Shown here: positions 1-9,525 of the stretch, one piece after another | How positions within the stretch are numbered: position 1 is the first letter of the stretch | How the letters are laid out: every line of letters starts with the position of its first letter | From: DATATJ01 sp963789075 | GTDB taxonomy: Bacteria; Acidobacteriota; Vicinamibacteria; Vicinamibacterales; CAVVIG01 | Direction of reading: 5' to 3' | Assembly (NCBI GenBank): GCA_963789075.1 | Contig: CAWBJQ010000002.1 | Location: 1,044,597 to 1,108,596 of the forward strand | Length of the DNA stretch: 64,000 nt | Notes under the pieces: generated by a model | Told to the model about the DNA's origin: nothing | Database searches by the model: none | What the model saw: only the letters and a program-made list of their open reading frames with translations | Made by a program: the position numbers and the translations under genes

Positions 1-1979
1 CCGGGGATGAGCGGCTCGAGCGACGGATCGACGGCGAGCCGCCGGCGCGGCTCGACGATCGATCGCGCGCCGCGCACAGCGCGAACCCCTGCCGCGCCAC
101 CGTCGCGATCATCTTCAGCCGCCGCATCACCGGATGGCCGATCGGGCCGCGGCGACGCGATCAGCCCGAAGCGCGGCCCTTCCGGATCGCGCCCCAGCGG
201 CTCGACGACGACGCACGCCGGCCGTAGGACGTCGCCGTGGGCACCGGAGCGCGCCAGCAGCGCGCGCCGCATCGGCGTCGCAGCCCGGCCGAGGCGACGA
301 CGCGCACGTCGCCGCCGGGCAGCTGCGACGAACACGACGGCTCCGTCGGCCGCGCTCGCTTCGAGCAGCGCCGCCGCCGTCTCCGCGCCCAGCAGATCCG
401 GCAGCGCCGCCGCATCCACGATCCGCCGCACGATCGCATCGTCGGCGTCAGCGGGGGAGATGAGATATTCGCCGGTGCCGATCGAGGTGAGGAGCGCCTG
501 CGCGGCGCGCGTGTCGGCCACGTCGCGCTCGGCGCCGAGCTGGTCGAAGACACGCGCAGCGCGTCTGGTGAGATGACGCTCCGCGATCGAGCGCGCGCCC
601 GTCTGCGCGACCAGCCGGCCGAGCGCGAGGTGGCTGAGCGCGGCCTGATACCGTTCGCCGAGCAGTTCGAGCAGCGTCGCGCTCTGCGCGAAGTCGTGAT
701 ACGCGTCGGCGGCGTTGGCCGCTCTTCGCGTGCAGCGACTCCGCGCAGGCGCAGGTACTCGCCCCACGCGGCCGGCGCGACTTTTCGGATCCAGGGCGTC
801 AGCCGCGGTCGCCAGGCGCTGTTCGGCTTCGGCCAGGCGATCGGCGGCGATGAGCGCTTCGGCCGCGATGAGCGTGGCCTGCAGCGCGTCGAACGGCGGC
901 GCGCCGGCGCCGAGAATTTCGTCGGCGCAGCGCGAGCGCCTGGTCCAGGCGCTCCTCGCGCAGCGCGAGGCGCGCGCCGAGCACGCGCACCGACCACTCG
1001 TACCAGCGGCTCGTCTGCAGGCCGTAGGCGCCGTACGCCTCGCCGGCGCGGCCGAGGAAATCGCTCGGCGGCGTCGTAGCGGCCGCGAATCAAGCTGGAT
1101 CTGCGCCAGCGTGTCGAAGACGGCGCCGGTCGTCTCGTGAAACTGAATCGGGCTGCGGACGTCGAGCGCGCGGTGCAGCGCGTCTTCGGCGCGCGCGAGA
1201 TCGCCGAGCCGCACGCAGATCTGGCCGAGCGTCGCGAGCGCGACGGCGAGGCCGTGGCCCGACCCGTGCTCCTCGTGCAGCGCGACGCTGCGTTCGGCGA
1301 GCGCGAGCGCCTGCTCGTAGCGGTGCTGCATCATCGTCACGTTCGCCTGGTTGCCGCAGATCGAGCGCGAGGACGTCGTCGGCGTGGACGCGCCGCGGCG
1401 AGCCGCTCCGCCTGGCGCAGCGCGCCCATCGCCTCGTCGTAGCGGCCGCCCTGCGCGAGCGAGATGCCCGAGAGCGAATGCACGAGCGCGAGGTGGCGGC
1501 GGTCGCCGGCGGCGTGCAGCGCCGAGGCCGCCTTGCTGATGTGCTCGCGCACGATCGCGACGTCGCCGACCTTCTTGTAGCACTCGCCGAGCTCGTAGTG
1601 GGCGAGGCCGATGGCGCGCGAGTCGTGGGCGATTTCGGCCTGCTTGAGCGCGCGGCCGTGATGCGCGATGGCGCGCGATTGATCGCCGCGCGCAGACGCG
1701 ACGCGGCCGTGCAGCCGCCAGAGCGTCGACACGCGTCCGGGCGGCTAGCGTCTCGCGGAAGCGTGTCGGGCGGGCGGCCGAGCGCGGTCGCGGCCTGATC
1801 GAGGTCGTCCTGCAGCAGCCACGCTTCGGCCAGCATCGATCGCACGGCGAACTCGTCGTCGCGCGTCAGCGCGGACGAGCGCAGGCCGGCGCGAGCATCT
1901 GCGCGGCTTCCGCGCCGCGGCCGCGCTCGAGCGCGGCGCTCGCGCGCGCGAGCAGCGCCTGCAGCGATGTGGAGGGCAC
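1..1979 (-). CDS. TPR-repeat regulator, N-terminal part, cut by window edge
   Basis: Read from a GTG at 1979 the product begins VPSTSLQALLARAS and continues as helical repeats typical of tetratricopeptide (TPR) arrays, e.g. AIGLAHYELGECYKKVGD and GGRYDEAMGALRQAE around 1590-1440. The frame must be changed several times (for example near 1735 and 1390), so no single open frame covers it. Near the left edge the reading EGPRFGLIAS (about 160) and DPSLEPLIPG (last codons in the window) resembles the linker that precedes the AAA+ domain in acidobacterial TPR/sigma-54 activator proteins. That domain would lie outside the window, so a regulatory role is inference. The TPR content is well supported and the exact protein sequence is not. 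Confidence 0.5.
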
Positions 1980-2011
1980 GGCGGGAGTATAACGAGAAAT
2001 CGGAATGAGGG

Positions 2012-2392
2012 TTAGTGAATTCGGAATGCAGGAACGGGCGCCCGCGCTCGGCGAGCCGCGCTTCGAGGCGCGCGCGTGCAGTCGCAGTCGCACGCACGCC
2101 CACGGCTCGCTGCCGTTCAGATCGCGGCAGCGGCTGCGCGCGTGTGCGTCCTGCACCTTCGTCCAGCTGGAAGTACTCCTCCCAGTATCGGCCGCTCTTC
2201 GGCCAGCGGCGTCGCGCAGAAGCAGACCTCGACCCAGCGGACGCGGCCGTCTTCTTCGCTGCCGCGCGGCCGCCATGTTGCGCAGGTACTCGTCGCCGGC
2301 GACCGATCCACGCCCGAGCGTCCCGCGCTCGATCGCGTCGGCGAGCGCGGCCGCTTGTCCGGCTTGACTCGCGCCGTGACGAGATAGCGCAT
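2012..2392 (-). CDS. Small conserved protein of unknown function (frame-broken)
   Basis: The product starts MRYLVTARVKPDK at 2392. After frame changes it continues AAALADAIERGTLGRGSV, EDGRVRWVEVCFC, RYWEEYFQLDE and CRDLNGSEPWAC. These blocks are strongly protein-like and match from memory a family of roughly 120-130 residues found in cyanobacteria and other bacteria. The family has no assigned function. At least four indels are needed to join the blocks in about 380 bases, and the stop used here (TAA at 2012-2014) is a best guess. The gene lies directly upstream of, and on the same strand as, the TPR gene, with about 30 bases between them. Confidence 0.5.
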
Positions 2393-2507
2393 GCACTCTC
2401 CATTCTACGCCCGCCGGCAACTGGCCGTTGCGGCCGTGGCACCCGCCTTGCTCAAGTGAATTCAGAGAGCTACGTCACGACGATACCGAGGAGGGTTAAA
2501 GCGCTCA

Positions 2508-3006
2508 TGAAAAACAACCGTCCGCGCCAAGCGATAGTCGTTATTGCTGGGGCGCTTTCGAGGCTTCGCGCTTGCCGTCAACGCGCAGCCGCCAGCGACC
2601 AACCGCCGCCCCAGCACGCAACGCCCGGCGACGGACCAGGCTCAGCCGATCCGCATGCCGCGACGCCCGCGCTGCCGCCCCCGACGGCGCAGCCACCGGC
2701 GACACCGCCGCCCACTGGAGCGACCGGCGATTCGGCACAGACCCAGACGCCGGCCCAGACGACGCCGAGTGGCGGGGCTCTGGTTTGTACTCGACCGGAT
2801 CTCGGACCTGGTCGATCAGTCGCTCGGCCAGAAGCCGGCACCCAAAGCGTCGGACAAGAACGACGCCAGCGCGAAGGCCACGAGTGGTGCGCTGAAGGTC
2901 GGAAAGACCGGCACTGGCACAGGTGAGCGTCGACCGCGCCACGCTCGACGAGATCAAAGCGGAGGTCGAACAGCTGAAGATTATGTTGAAGGACAAGCTG
3001 CCCTGA
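2508..3006 (+). CDS. Exported protein with Pro/Thr/Ala linker and C-terminal helix
   Basis: ATG at 2508 gives MKNNRPRQAIVVIAGAL, a plausible signal peptide. A long linker rich in Pro, Ala, Thr and Gln follows (about 2600-2770, e.g. ATPALPPPTAQPPATPPP). The final third reads AGLWFVLDRISDLVDQSL, then a Lys/Ala-rich stretch, then a likely coiled coil, VDRATLDEIKAEVEQLKI, ending DKLP before TGA at 3004. Frame changes near 2555, 2775 and 2920 are needed. The architecture suggests an envelope protein with a short anchor or oligomerisation helix. I recognise no family. Confidence 0.5.
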
Positions 3007-3060
3007 CGATCAGGGATCAGGGATCAGGAGGAGGAGCACGGGAGCACGGGAGCGCGGCTC
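3007..3060. repeat. Tandem heptamer GATCAGG plus AGCACGGG octamers
   Basis: Immediately after the stop of the exported protein, GATCAGG occurs three times in a row (3008-3028). AGG triplets and two copies of an AGCACGGG-type word follow (about 3036-3052). This is one of several intergenic blocks in the window built from a short word repeated at about 7-8 base spacing. The opposite-strand opcA reading frame runs into it, so its last codons may be repeat-derived. Confidence 0.7.
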
Positions 3061-4094
3061 CGCATGCCGCGAAGTGCCGCGATAGGTCACGAGTGTATCG
3101 AACAGGCAGACGTCGGCGCCCAGCGACGTGAGCTCGGCCGCCACGGCGTCTGCCTCGGACTCGCGGCGTACGGCCGATCGGAATGGCGGCGCGGGCCGCC
3201 GCGACTCGTGACGAGGACGCGCTGCGCGGCTCATCGTCGCGGTGATGGCTCCCGGCCGGTGCCGATCACGAGCTCGAGTATCTCGTCGCCGCGGCGGCGC
3301 TCATCGACGCGTGACCGGACAGGCTGCCGTTCGCCCGTCCAGTCAAGCCGCGATGCCAACCAGCCCGCCAGCAGCCATGCCAGCGCGCGTCCTGCGCCGT
3401 GGCTGATGCGCAATCCGGACGTCGTCGAGAGTCGAAGCGGCCGGCGCCGACGCTCTGTGCCGCGTGCATCAGCGCCTGGCGCATCGCACTCAGCCGCCGC
3501 CAGTTCACGTCCGCGAGATCCACGATATTCCGTGCGGATGCAGGCAGCGGCGCGAGCGCCAGGACGCCCTGGCGCACGTCGCGCCACGCGGCGGCTGTCG
3601 TACAGCAGCTGACGTCCCATCGTGATGAGCGCCTCGAGCGGGCGTCGTCGCGCGACAGATCCTCCGTCCACCAGATCGACGTCGGCACGTCGCCGAGCGT
3701 GAGGCGGCGCACGATCGACGGCAGCGAGGCTTCCGCGCACGCGGAGCGCACGGCGATTTCTTCGACGCCGAAGCGCGCCGTCGCCGCGCCGAACAGGACG
3801 ATGGTGACGGTCGCGCCAACGGCGCGCCCGGGTCGGGCGTCCGCCGTGGAAGTGAAGCAGGATCAGCGCGCGACGGATGGCGCTCGACGACCTCGTCGAG
3901 CGGCAGCCGCTCGAGCGGCGCCGACAGATTCGACCCGCTCGCCGCGCCGGGCAGTCGCGGAAGACGACGAGGTTCGCCATCAGCGCGCGGGCGACCGGGC
4001 GACTCGCGCGCCGGCGTCGCGCCAGAGCTCGGCCAGATCGTCGTCGATGGCCGCCGGCGCGGACGACGGTGCTGCGCGTGAGCGATCCCGTCAC
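3010..4094 (-). CDS. opcA: Glucose-6-phosphate dehydrogenase assembly protein OpcA
   Basis: OpcA proteins help assemble or activate G6PDH in the oxidative pentose phosphate pathway and typically sit beside zwf, as here. The start is a GTG at 4094 overlapping the zwf stop by four bases (GTGA). After early frame changes the reading shows the family's landmarks: AIDDDLAELWRDAGARV, MANLVVFRDC, the region IVRRLTLGDVPTSIWWTEDL, and the late block DLADVNWRRLSAMRQALM. The C-terminal reading SEADAVAAELTSLGADVCLF is also family-like. At least four indels are needed. The last roughly 15 codons before the stop at 3010 overlap the GATCAGG repeat block, so the true C terminus is uncertain. Confidence 0.75.
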
Positions 4095-5655
4095 AGATGG
4101 CCTCCATCGCCGTCCGGTCGCTTCGATCAGGCGATCGGCCTCCGGCGGGCCCCACTCGCCGGCGGCGTAGATCGGCGGCGGCGCCGTCCTGCTGCTCGGC
4201 CCAGCGATCGAGGATCGGCATGACCCAGCGCCACGCCGCCTCGACCGCGTCGCGGCGCATGAACAGCGTCGCGTCGCCGGCCATGACGTCGAGCAGCAGC
4301 CGCTCGTAGGCTTCCGGCGAGGTGTCGCCGAACGTGCTGCCGTACTGGAAATCCATCTTCACCGGATAGATGCGCACGCGCGGGCCCGGGCATCTTCGAG
4401 CTGATCGCCGAGCGCGAAGCCTTCGTCCGGCTGAATGCGGATCGACAGCACGTTCGGCTCGAGCGGCGCGGACCGGTTCGCGTTGAAGAGGATCGGCGGC
4501 ACGTCCTTCAGGTGAATCGAGATCTCGCTGGCGCGCTTCGGCAGCCGCTTGCCGGTGCGCAGAAAGAACGGCACGCCGGCCCAGCGCCAGTTGTCGATGA
4601 ACAGCTGCAGCGCGACGAAGGTCTCGGTCCGCGACTTCGGGTTCGACGCCCGGCCTCCTCGCGATACCCGGGCACCGGGCGATCCCATGCTCGAAGCCGG
4701 CGCGCGTACTGGCCGCGGACGACCTGCCGATCGACGGCGTCGCCGCGTCATCGGCCGCAAGCGACTGGATGCACCTCGAGCTTCTCGTCGCGAACCACGT
4801 CCGCGTCGAGCGAGCGCGGCGGCTCCATCGCCGACCAGCGTCAGCAGCTGCAGCATGTGGTTCTGCACCATGTCGCGCAGCGCGCCCGCCTGCTCGTAGT
4901 AGCCGGCGCGCGTGCCGACGCCTTCTTCCTCGGCGACCGTGATCTGCACGTGGTCGATGTACTTCTGGTTGAACAGCGGCTCGAAGATGCTGTTGGCGAA
5001 CCGCAGCACCAGGATGTTCTGGACGGTTTCCTTGCCGAGGTAGTGATCGATGCGGTAGATCTGCCGCTCGTCGAACACCTGCGGCGATCGCGTCGTTGAT
5101 GGCGCAGGGCGCTCGTCGAGGTCGTGGCCGATCGGCTTCTCGACGATGAGGCGCGCGAACGGCTTCGCCTCGCCCGGCGGGCCGACGAACTTGCGCGTGC
5201 GCGAGCTGCTGCGACGGTCGGCACGAACATCGACGGCGGCACCGCGAGGTAGTAGATGCGGTTGCCGGGCAGGCCGCGCTCGTGCTCGATCGATGTCGAG
5301 CCGCGAGCCGAGCGGCGCGAACGCTCTCGGATCGTCGAGCGATGCCGTGACGAAGAACAGCGACTCGGCGAACGTCTGCCAGACCGCTTCGTCGAGCGGC
5401 CGGCGCGAGAACCGGCTGACGCCGTCCTTCGCGAACTCGCGGTACTCGTCGTCGGTCATCGTCGGTGCGGCCGACGCCGACGACGGCGAAGCGCGGCGGC
5501 AGCAGGCCGTCGACGTGCAGGTTGTAGAGCGCGGGCAGCAGCTTGCGGTGCGCGAGATCGCCGGCGCCGCCGAAGATCACGAGCGTGACCGGCTCGGCGG
5601 CGATGGGCGGCGATCTGGCCGACGGTCGAGCGCGATCGGCCAGCGCCTCAGACAT
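4091..5655 (-). CDS. zwf: Glucose-6-phosphate 1-dehydrogenase
   Basis: This enzyme oxidises glucose 6-phosphate to 6-phosphogluconolactone with NADP reduction. ATG at 5655 opens MSEALADR. The nucleotide-binding start is TLVIFGGAGDLAHRKLLPAL (compare the family GxxGDLA motif), and the active-site block RIDHYLGKETVQNILVLRF is intact near 5050. Further landmarks are NKYIDHVQITVAE-like, FFLRTGKRLPKR and DFQYGSTFGDTSPEAYERLL. Frame breaks lie near 5440, 5220, 5100, 4830-4660 and 4390. The span gives about 520 residues, normal for Zwf. The gene sits between gnd and opcA on the same strand with overlapping ends, which suggests one operon. Confidence 0.88.
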
Positions 5656-6557
5656 GCCGCTGTCTTCACGGCGTGTCCGCCGAACTGATTGCGCAGGGCC
5701 GCGAGCATGCGCTCGCCGAACGGATTGTTCCCGCGCGATCGGAAGCGCGTGAAGAGCGCGGCGGTCAGCACCGGCAGCGGCACGGCGCGGTCGATCCCTT
5801 CGTGCGAGCGTCCAGCGGCCTTCGCCGGAATCCTCGACGTAGCCTTCGAGCGTCGACAGCTCGGGATCCTCGGCGAGCGCGCGCGCCGTCAGCTCGAGCA
5901 GCCAGGAGCGGACGACGCTGCCGTGCATCCAGAGCGAGGCGACGCCGGCGAGGTCGATCTTGTAGTCGCTGGCGTGCATCAGCTCGAAGCCTTCGGCGTA
6001 CGCCTGCATCAGGCCGTACTCGATGCCGTTGTGAATCATCTTCACGTAGTGGCCGGCGCCGTGATCGCCGACGCGCAGGTAGCCGTCCTGCGGCGCGAGC
6101 GTCAGGAAGATCGGCTCGAGCCGCTGGCAGACGTCCGCCTCGCCGCCGACCATCAGGCAGTAGCCTTCGTGCGAGCCCCCAGATGCCGCCGCTCGTGCCC
6201 GCGTCGATGTAGTGCATCTGCTTTTCCGCCAGCGTCTCCGCGCGCCGCACATCGTCGTGGAAGTTGCGTGTTGCCGCCGTCGATGATCGATGTCGCCGGC
6301 GGCCAGCAGTTCGCCGAGCGCTTCGACGGTCGATTCCGTCGGCGCGCCGGACGGCACCATCACCCAGACGGCGCGCGGCGGCGTCGAGCGCGCGCACGAG
6401 CGCTTCGAGCGACGCGACGCCCGTGGCGCCGGCCGCCGCGGCCTGCGTGACGCGCGTCGGCGCTGCGGTCGAACGCGACGATCTGGTGACCGCCGCGCAT
6501 CAGGCGCGTCACCATGTTGAGGCCCATCTTGCCGAGTCCGACGAATCCGAGTTGCAT
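5648..6557 (-). CDS. gnd: 6-phosphogluconate dehydrogenase, decarboxylating (short YqeC type)
   Basis: This enzyme converts 6-phosphogluconate to ribulose 5-phosphate with NAD(P) reduction. ATG at 6557 is preceded by GGGAG and gives MQLGFVGLGKMGLNMVTRLM, with the Rossmann GxGxMG signature. Later blocks are MVPSGAPTESTVEALGE, CLMVGGEADVCQRLEPIF and the substrate-binding block GAGHYVKMIHNGIEYGLMQA. The end, NPFGERMLAALRNQFGGHAVK, matches the roughly 300-residue class of this family. Breaks are seen near 6450, 6290, 6180 and 5810. The frame carrying the C terminus has no stop before 5577. I place the end near 5648, overlapping the zwf start, but it could differ by a few tens of bases. Confidence 0.85.
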
Positions 6558-6569
6558 AATCTCCCGATC

Positions 6570-6660
6570 CAATTTGAGAATTTGAGATTTCGAGATTTAG
6601 CGGATATCCGCAAATTCCACCACGCTCAAATTCTCAAGTTCTCAAACCGCTAAATCCTCA
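6570..6660. repeat. AT-rich word repeat TTTGAGA and its reverse complement
   Basis: The gap between the divergently ordered ends of gnd (start) and pgi (stop) holds TTTGAGAA/TTTGAGA/TTTCGAGA words at 7-8 base spacing on the left. TCAAATTCTCAAGTTCTCAAA lies on the right, which is the reverse complement of the same word. The segments TTTAGCGG (about 6597) and CCGCTAAA (about 6648) also pair. The block is far more AT-rich than its surroundings. It could fold into a long imperfect hairpin and act as a terminator after pgi, but its word-repeat build resembles the other gaps in this window. Confidence 0.65.
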
Positions 6661-8446
6661 AATGTGTGCTTGGGTTCCCAACCGTTCGAGCAGCAATTCC
6701 GCCATGCGGTGCACCATCACGCGGTCGGGCGCCGGCAGGTGCACGTGCAGCGCGCGGCGCCCTGTCGCGTCGAGCGACGCGAAGTCGCCGAGCGCCTGCG
6801 CGAGCTCGAGCGTGCCGAACGAGAACGGCTCGCCCGGAATCGTCATGTCGATGCGCGGCTGCGCGCTGATCAGCACGAAGACGCCGGTGTTCGGCCCGCC
6901 TTTGTGCAGCTGTCCGGTCGAGTGCAGATACCGCGGTCCGTAGCCGAACATCGTTGCCGCACGCGTCCGATCGCGCACGGCCACGCGCAGTGCGCGCAGC
7001 TCCTCGGCGAGCTCGTCGTCAGGGCCGAGGTACGCGAGCAGCGCGAAGTAATCGTCCGGCCGCAGCAGCGTGAGGATCGCTTCGGGGCTGTGGCCGGCCA
7101 GCGCCGTCCGCGCCTCGGCGGTCAGCGTCAGCGCGACGCCGTCGTCGATGGTGCGATCGGGCGGTGCAATCGGCAGGCGGCCGTGAGACTGTGAACCGGT
7201 GGAGCAGCGTCTGCGTCGCGTCTTTGGCCTGCTGCACGTTCGGCTCGTCGAACGGATTGATGTGCAGCAGCGCGCCCGCGATCGCCGTCGCGATCTCCCA
7301 GCGAACGAACTCCGCGCCGAGCGCCACGGCTCGGGCAGCGCGATTTCGGCGACCGGCATGTGCGCGGCTTTCAACTCGCGCACGTCGGTGTCGCGCATCT
7401 CTTCGGCGAACGAGCCATGCATCCGCAGACGGACGAACAGCCGATCGCTGCCGTACGTCGAAGCCGGCGCCAGCGGCTCACCGGCGATCGGCACCACGCC
7501 GTGGCCGTGCTTGCCGGTGCTTTCGGCGATCAGCTGTTCGACCCAGAGGCCGAACGGCTCGAGCGCGGTCGGCAGGATCGAGCGTCAGCTTGTCGCGCCC
7601 GGCGCGCGCGGCCGCGCCGATGGCGAGGCCCAGCGCCGCGGCGGGATTCGTCCGCGCTTCGCCGAAGCCCGGCTCGGCCGCGGCGAGCATCGCCAGCCCC
7701 CAGGCGACGAGCGCCGCGATGTCCTGGCCCATCAGCGCCGCCGGCACGAGGCCAAAGAACGACAGCGCCGAATAGCGCCCGCCGATGTCCGACGGGTTGA
7801 TGAAGAGATCGCGAAACCGTTCGGCGCGCGCGCGTGTGGCGAGCTCGGTGTCCTCGTCGGTGATGGCGACGAAATGATCCGCCCAGCGCGGGATGTGCGC
7901 ATCTTCGAGCGTCTGACGGAAATGCGCCGCGAGCGAATTCGGCTCGATCGTCGTGCCCGACTTGCTCGCGATGAGATACAACGTGTGCTCGGGCGGCGTG
8001 GCCGCCGCGCGAACCGCCGCCGGATCGGTGGAATCGAGCATGTGCAGACGCGGCCAACCGGGCGCGACGCCGAGCACGGCGCGCAGCACTTCTGGCGCGA
8101 GGCTCGATCCGCCCATGCCGAGCAGGACGACGTCGGTGAAGCCGTCGCGCCTGACCGCTTCGGCGAACGTCTGCAGGCGGGTCAACGAGTCGGCCATCAA
8201 CGCGGGAGCGTCCAGCCAACCGAGCCGGTTCGCGATCTGGTGCTGGATCAGCGGCTCGCTGCTCCATGCCGCGGGCTCGCGGCGCATCAAGGCCGCCGCG
8301 GCGCGCTCGGCGGCGTCGTCGTTCGCCATCAACGCGTCGTTCAGCGGACCGGCGGAAAACTGAAAGGACTCCTGGAGGCGTGCGCGCCGGGAGGCCAGGT
8401 CGAGCGCCGGCCAGCGCAACAGGCGAGAGTCACGCCCACTGTTCAT
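6658..8446 (-). CDS. pgi: Glucose-6-phosphate isomerase
   Basis: This enzyme interconverts glucose 6-phosphate and fructose 6-phosphate. ATG at 8446 starts MNSGRDSRLLRWPAL. The N-terminal half is clean: VVLLGMGGSSLAPEVLR (sugar-phosphate-binding glycine loop), ASKSGTTIEPNSLAAHF (phosphate-binding SIS motif) and NPSDIGGRYSALSFFGLVPA. One extra base near 7578 breaks the frame, after which PTALEPFGLWVEQLIAEST and GVVPIAGEPLAPASTYGSDR follow. Two more breaks lie near 7330 and 7190. The C terminus includes TGQLHKGGPNTGVFVLI, a family block. The length of about 595 residues fits the long monomer type often fused to transaldolase in other phyla. No transaldolase is attached here. Confidence 0.88.
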
Positions 8447-8489
8447 GTCTGTAGAATACTGTAGTCGTCAGTGTGTCAGGCGCGAGTCC

Positions 8490-8735
8490 ATGGCCAGAGG
8501 CTTCGAGAGCAAGGACGTCGAGTACCAGCAGGCCGAGCGCGAGCGCGAAAAGACGTTGAGCCGCGCGTTGTCGCCGGAGGAGCGCGACGCGCAGGACAGA
8601 CGCCGCACGCTCGAACTGTCGCTGGCGCGCGCGCGTGCGGACCTGGCGGCGGCCACATCGCCGCGCCATCGCGCGATGCTCGCACACGCTATCGCCGCGC
8701 TGGAACAGCAACTCGAATCCCGCACTGATGACTGA
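8490..8735 (+). CDS. Small coiled-coil protein of unknown function (81 aa)
   Basis: ATG at 8490 gives MARGFESKDVEYQQAERE and an almost entirely helical, charged sequence (ALSPEERDAQDRRRTLELSL, then an Ala-rich helix) ending SRTDD. An upstream in-frame start at 8445 is less likely because the extra residues (CSRQC...) do not look like protein and the Met at 8490 opens the regular helix. From memory similar small proteins are common in Acidobacteriota, but no function is known. The gene is divergent from pgi and flanked by inverted copies of a GACTGA-type word. Confidence 0.65.
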   Translation: MARGFESKDVEYQQAEREREKTLSRALSPEERDAQDRRRTLELSLARARADLAAATSPRHRAMLAHAIAALEQQLESRTDD

Positions 8736-8784
8736 GACTGACGACTGAGACTGATGACTGCCGACTGGTCGACTGACGACTGAA
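8728..8784. repeat. GACTGA/GACTGAT word repeat
   Basis: The word GACTGA(C/T)GACTG recurs about seven to eight times at 6-8 base spacing directly after the stop of the small coiled-coil gene. A short reverse-complement block (GTCGTCAGTGTGTCAG) lies just before that gene at about 8463-8479, so the gene is bracketed by inverted copies. Confidence 0.65.
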
Positions 8785-8832
8785 TGAGCCGCACGAACTG
8801 GAGGGGCGCAGGGATCGTAGAATAAAGGTGTG

Positions 8833-9525
8833 ATGCGCGTGTGTGTGATTGGGCTGTTGTCGGCGGCGTTGGCGTGCACCGCCTGCGGATCGCGCGACGA
8901 GGCGCCGGCCGCCGCGCCGCCTTCCTCGACAGTCACCGCCGCGGCGTCAGCCACGCCCTCTTCTGAGAAACCGCGGATTGTCGTTCTCGGCGACAGCCTG
9001 ACCGCGGGCCTCGGTCTGAGCGCAGACGAAGCGTACCCGAGCCTCTTGCAGCAGCGTCTCAATCAAGAGGGACTGCCGTACGACGTCGTGAACGCCGGCG
9101 TCTCCGGCGACACCTCGGCCGGCGGCCTGTCGCGGCTCGACTGGGCGCTCGACGGCGACGTGCGCGTGCTCGTCGTCGCGCTCGGCGCCAACGACGGCCT
9201 GCGCGGTCTGCCTGCGGAGGAGCTGAAGCGGAATCTGGCTGAGATTATTCGCCGCGCGCAGGGGCGCCACATCACCGTCGTGCTCGCCGGCATGGAAGCG
9301 CCGCCGAACTACGGCCGCGACTACGCGGTCGCGTTCCATCAAATCTATCCCTCGCTCGCGAAGGAGTATCACGTGGCGCTCGTCCCGTTCCTGCTGCAAG
9401 GCGTCGGCGGCGTCGATCGGTTGAATCAGCGCGACGGCATCCATCCGACGGCGGAAGGCGCGCGCATCGTCGCGGACAACGTGTGGACGGTGCTCGCGCC
9501 GATCGTGCAGCGGCACACCTCGTGA
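8833..9525 (+). CDS. GDSL/SGNH esterase lipoprotein (TesA-like)
   Basis: This is a serine hydrolase of the SGNH family related to TesA (thioesterase I/arylesterase), here probably a lipoprotein. The N terminus CVIGLLSAALACTACGS carries a signal segment with a lipobox before Cys. All four SGNH blocks are visible: VVLGDSLTAG (nucleophile Ser), NAGVSGDTS (Gly), ALGANDGLRG (Asn) and DGIHPTAEG (Asp and His). The length of about 230 residues includes a roughly 45-residue Ala/Pro/Ser linker after the lipobox. ATG 8833 is preferred over the adjacent GTG 8830, and either is possible. The stop overlaps the GTG of the following ABC ATPase by two bases, mirroring the tesA-ybbA-ybbP neighbourhood known from proteobacteria. 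Confidence 0.85.
   Translation: MRVCVIGLLSAALACTACGSRDEAPAAAPPSSTVTAAASATPSSEKPRIVVLGDSLTAGLGLSADEAYPSLLQQRLNQEGLPYDVVNAGVSGDTSAGGLSRLDWALDGDVRVLVVALGANDGLRGLPAEELKRNLAEIIRRAQGRHITVVLAGMEAPPNYGRDYAVAFHQIYPSLAKEYHVALVPFLLQGVGGVDRLNQRDGIHPTAEGARIVADNVWTVLAPIVQRHTS

Noticed and set aside
8728..8784. Attachment site for a mobile element
   Set aside because: No integrase or transposase is nearby and similar word repeats occur in other gaps with different sequence.
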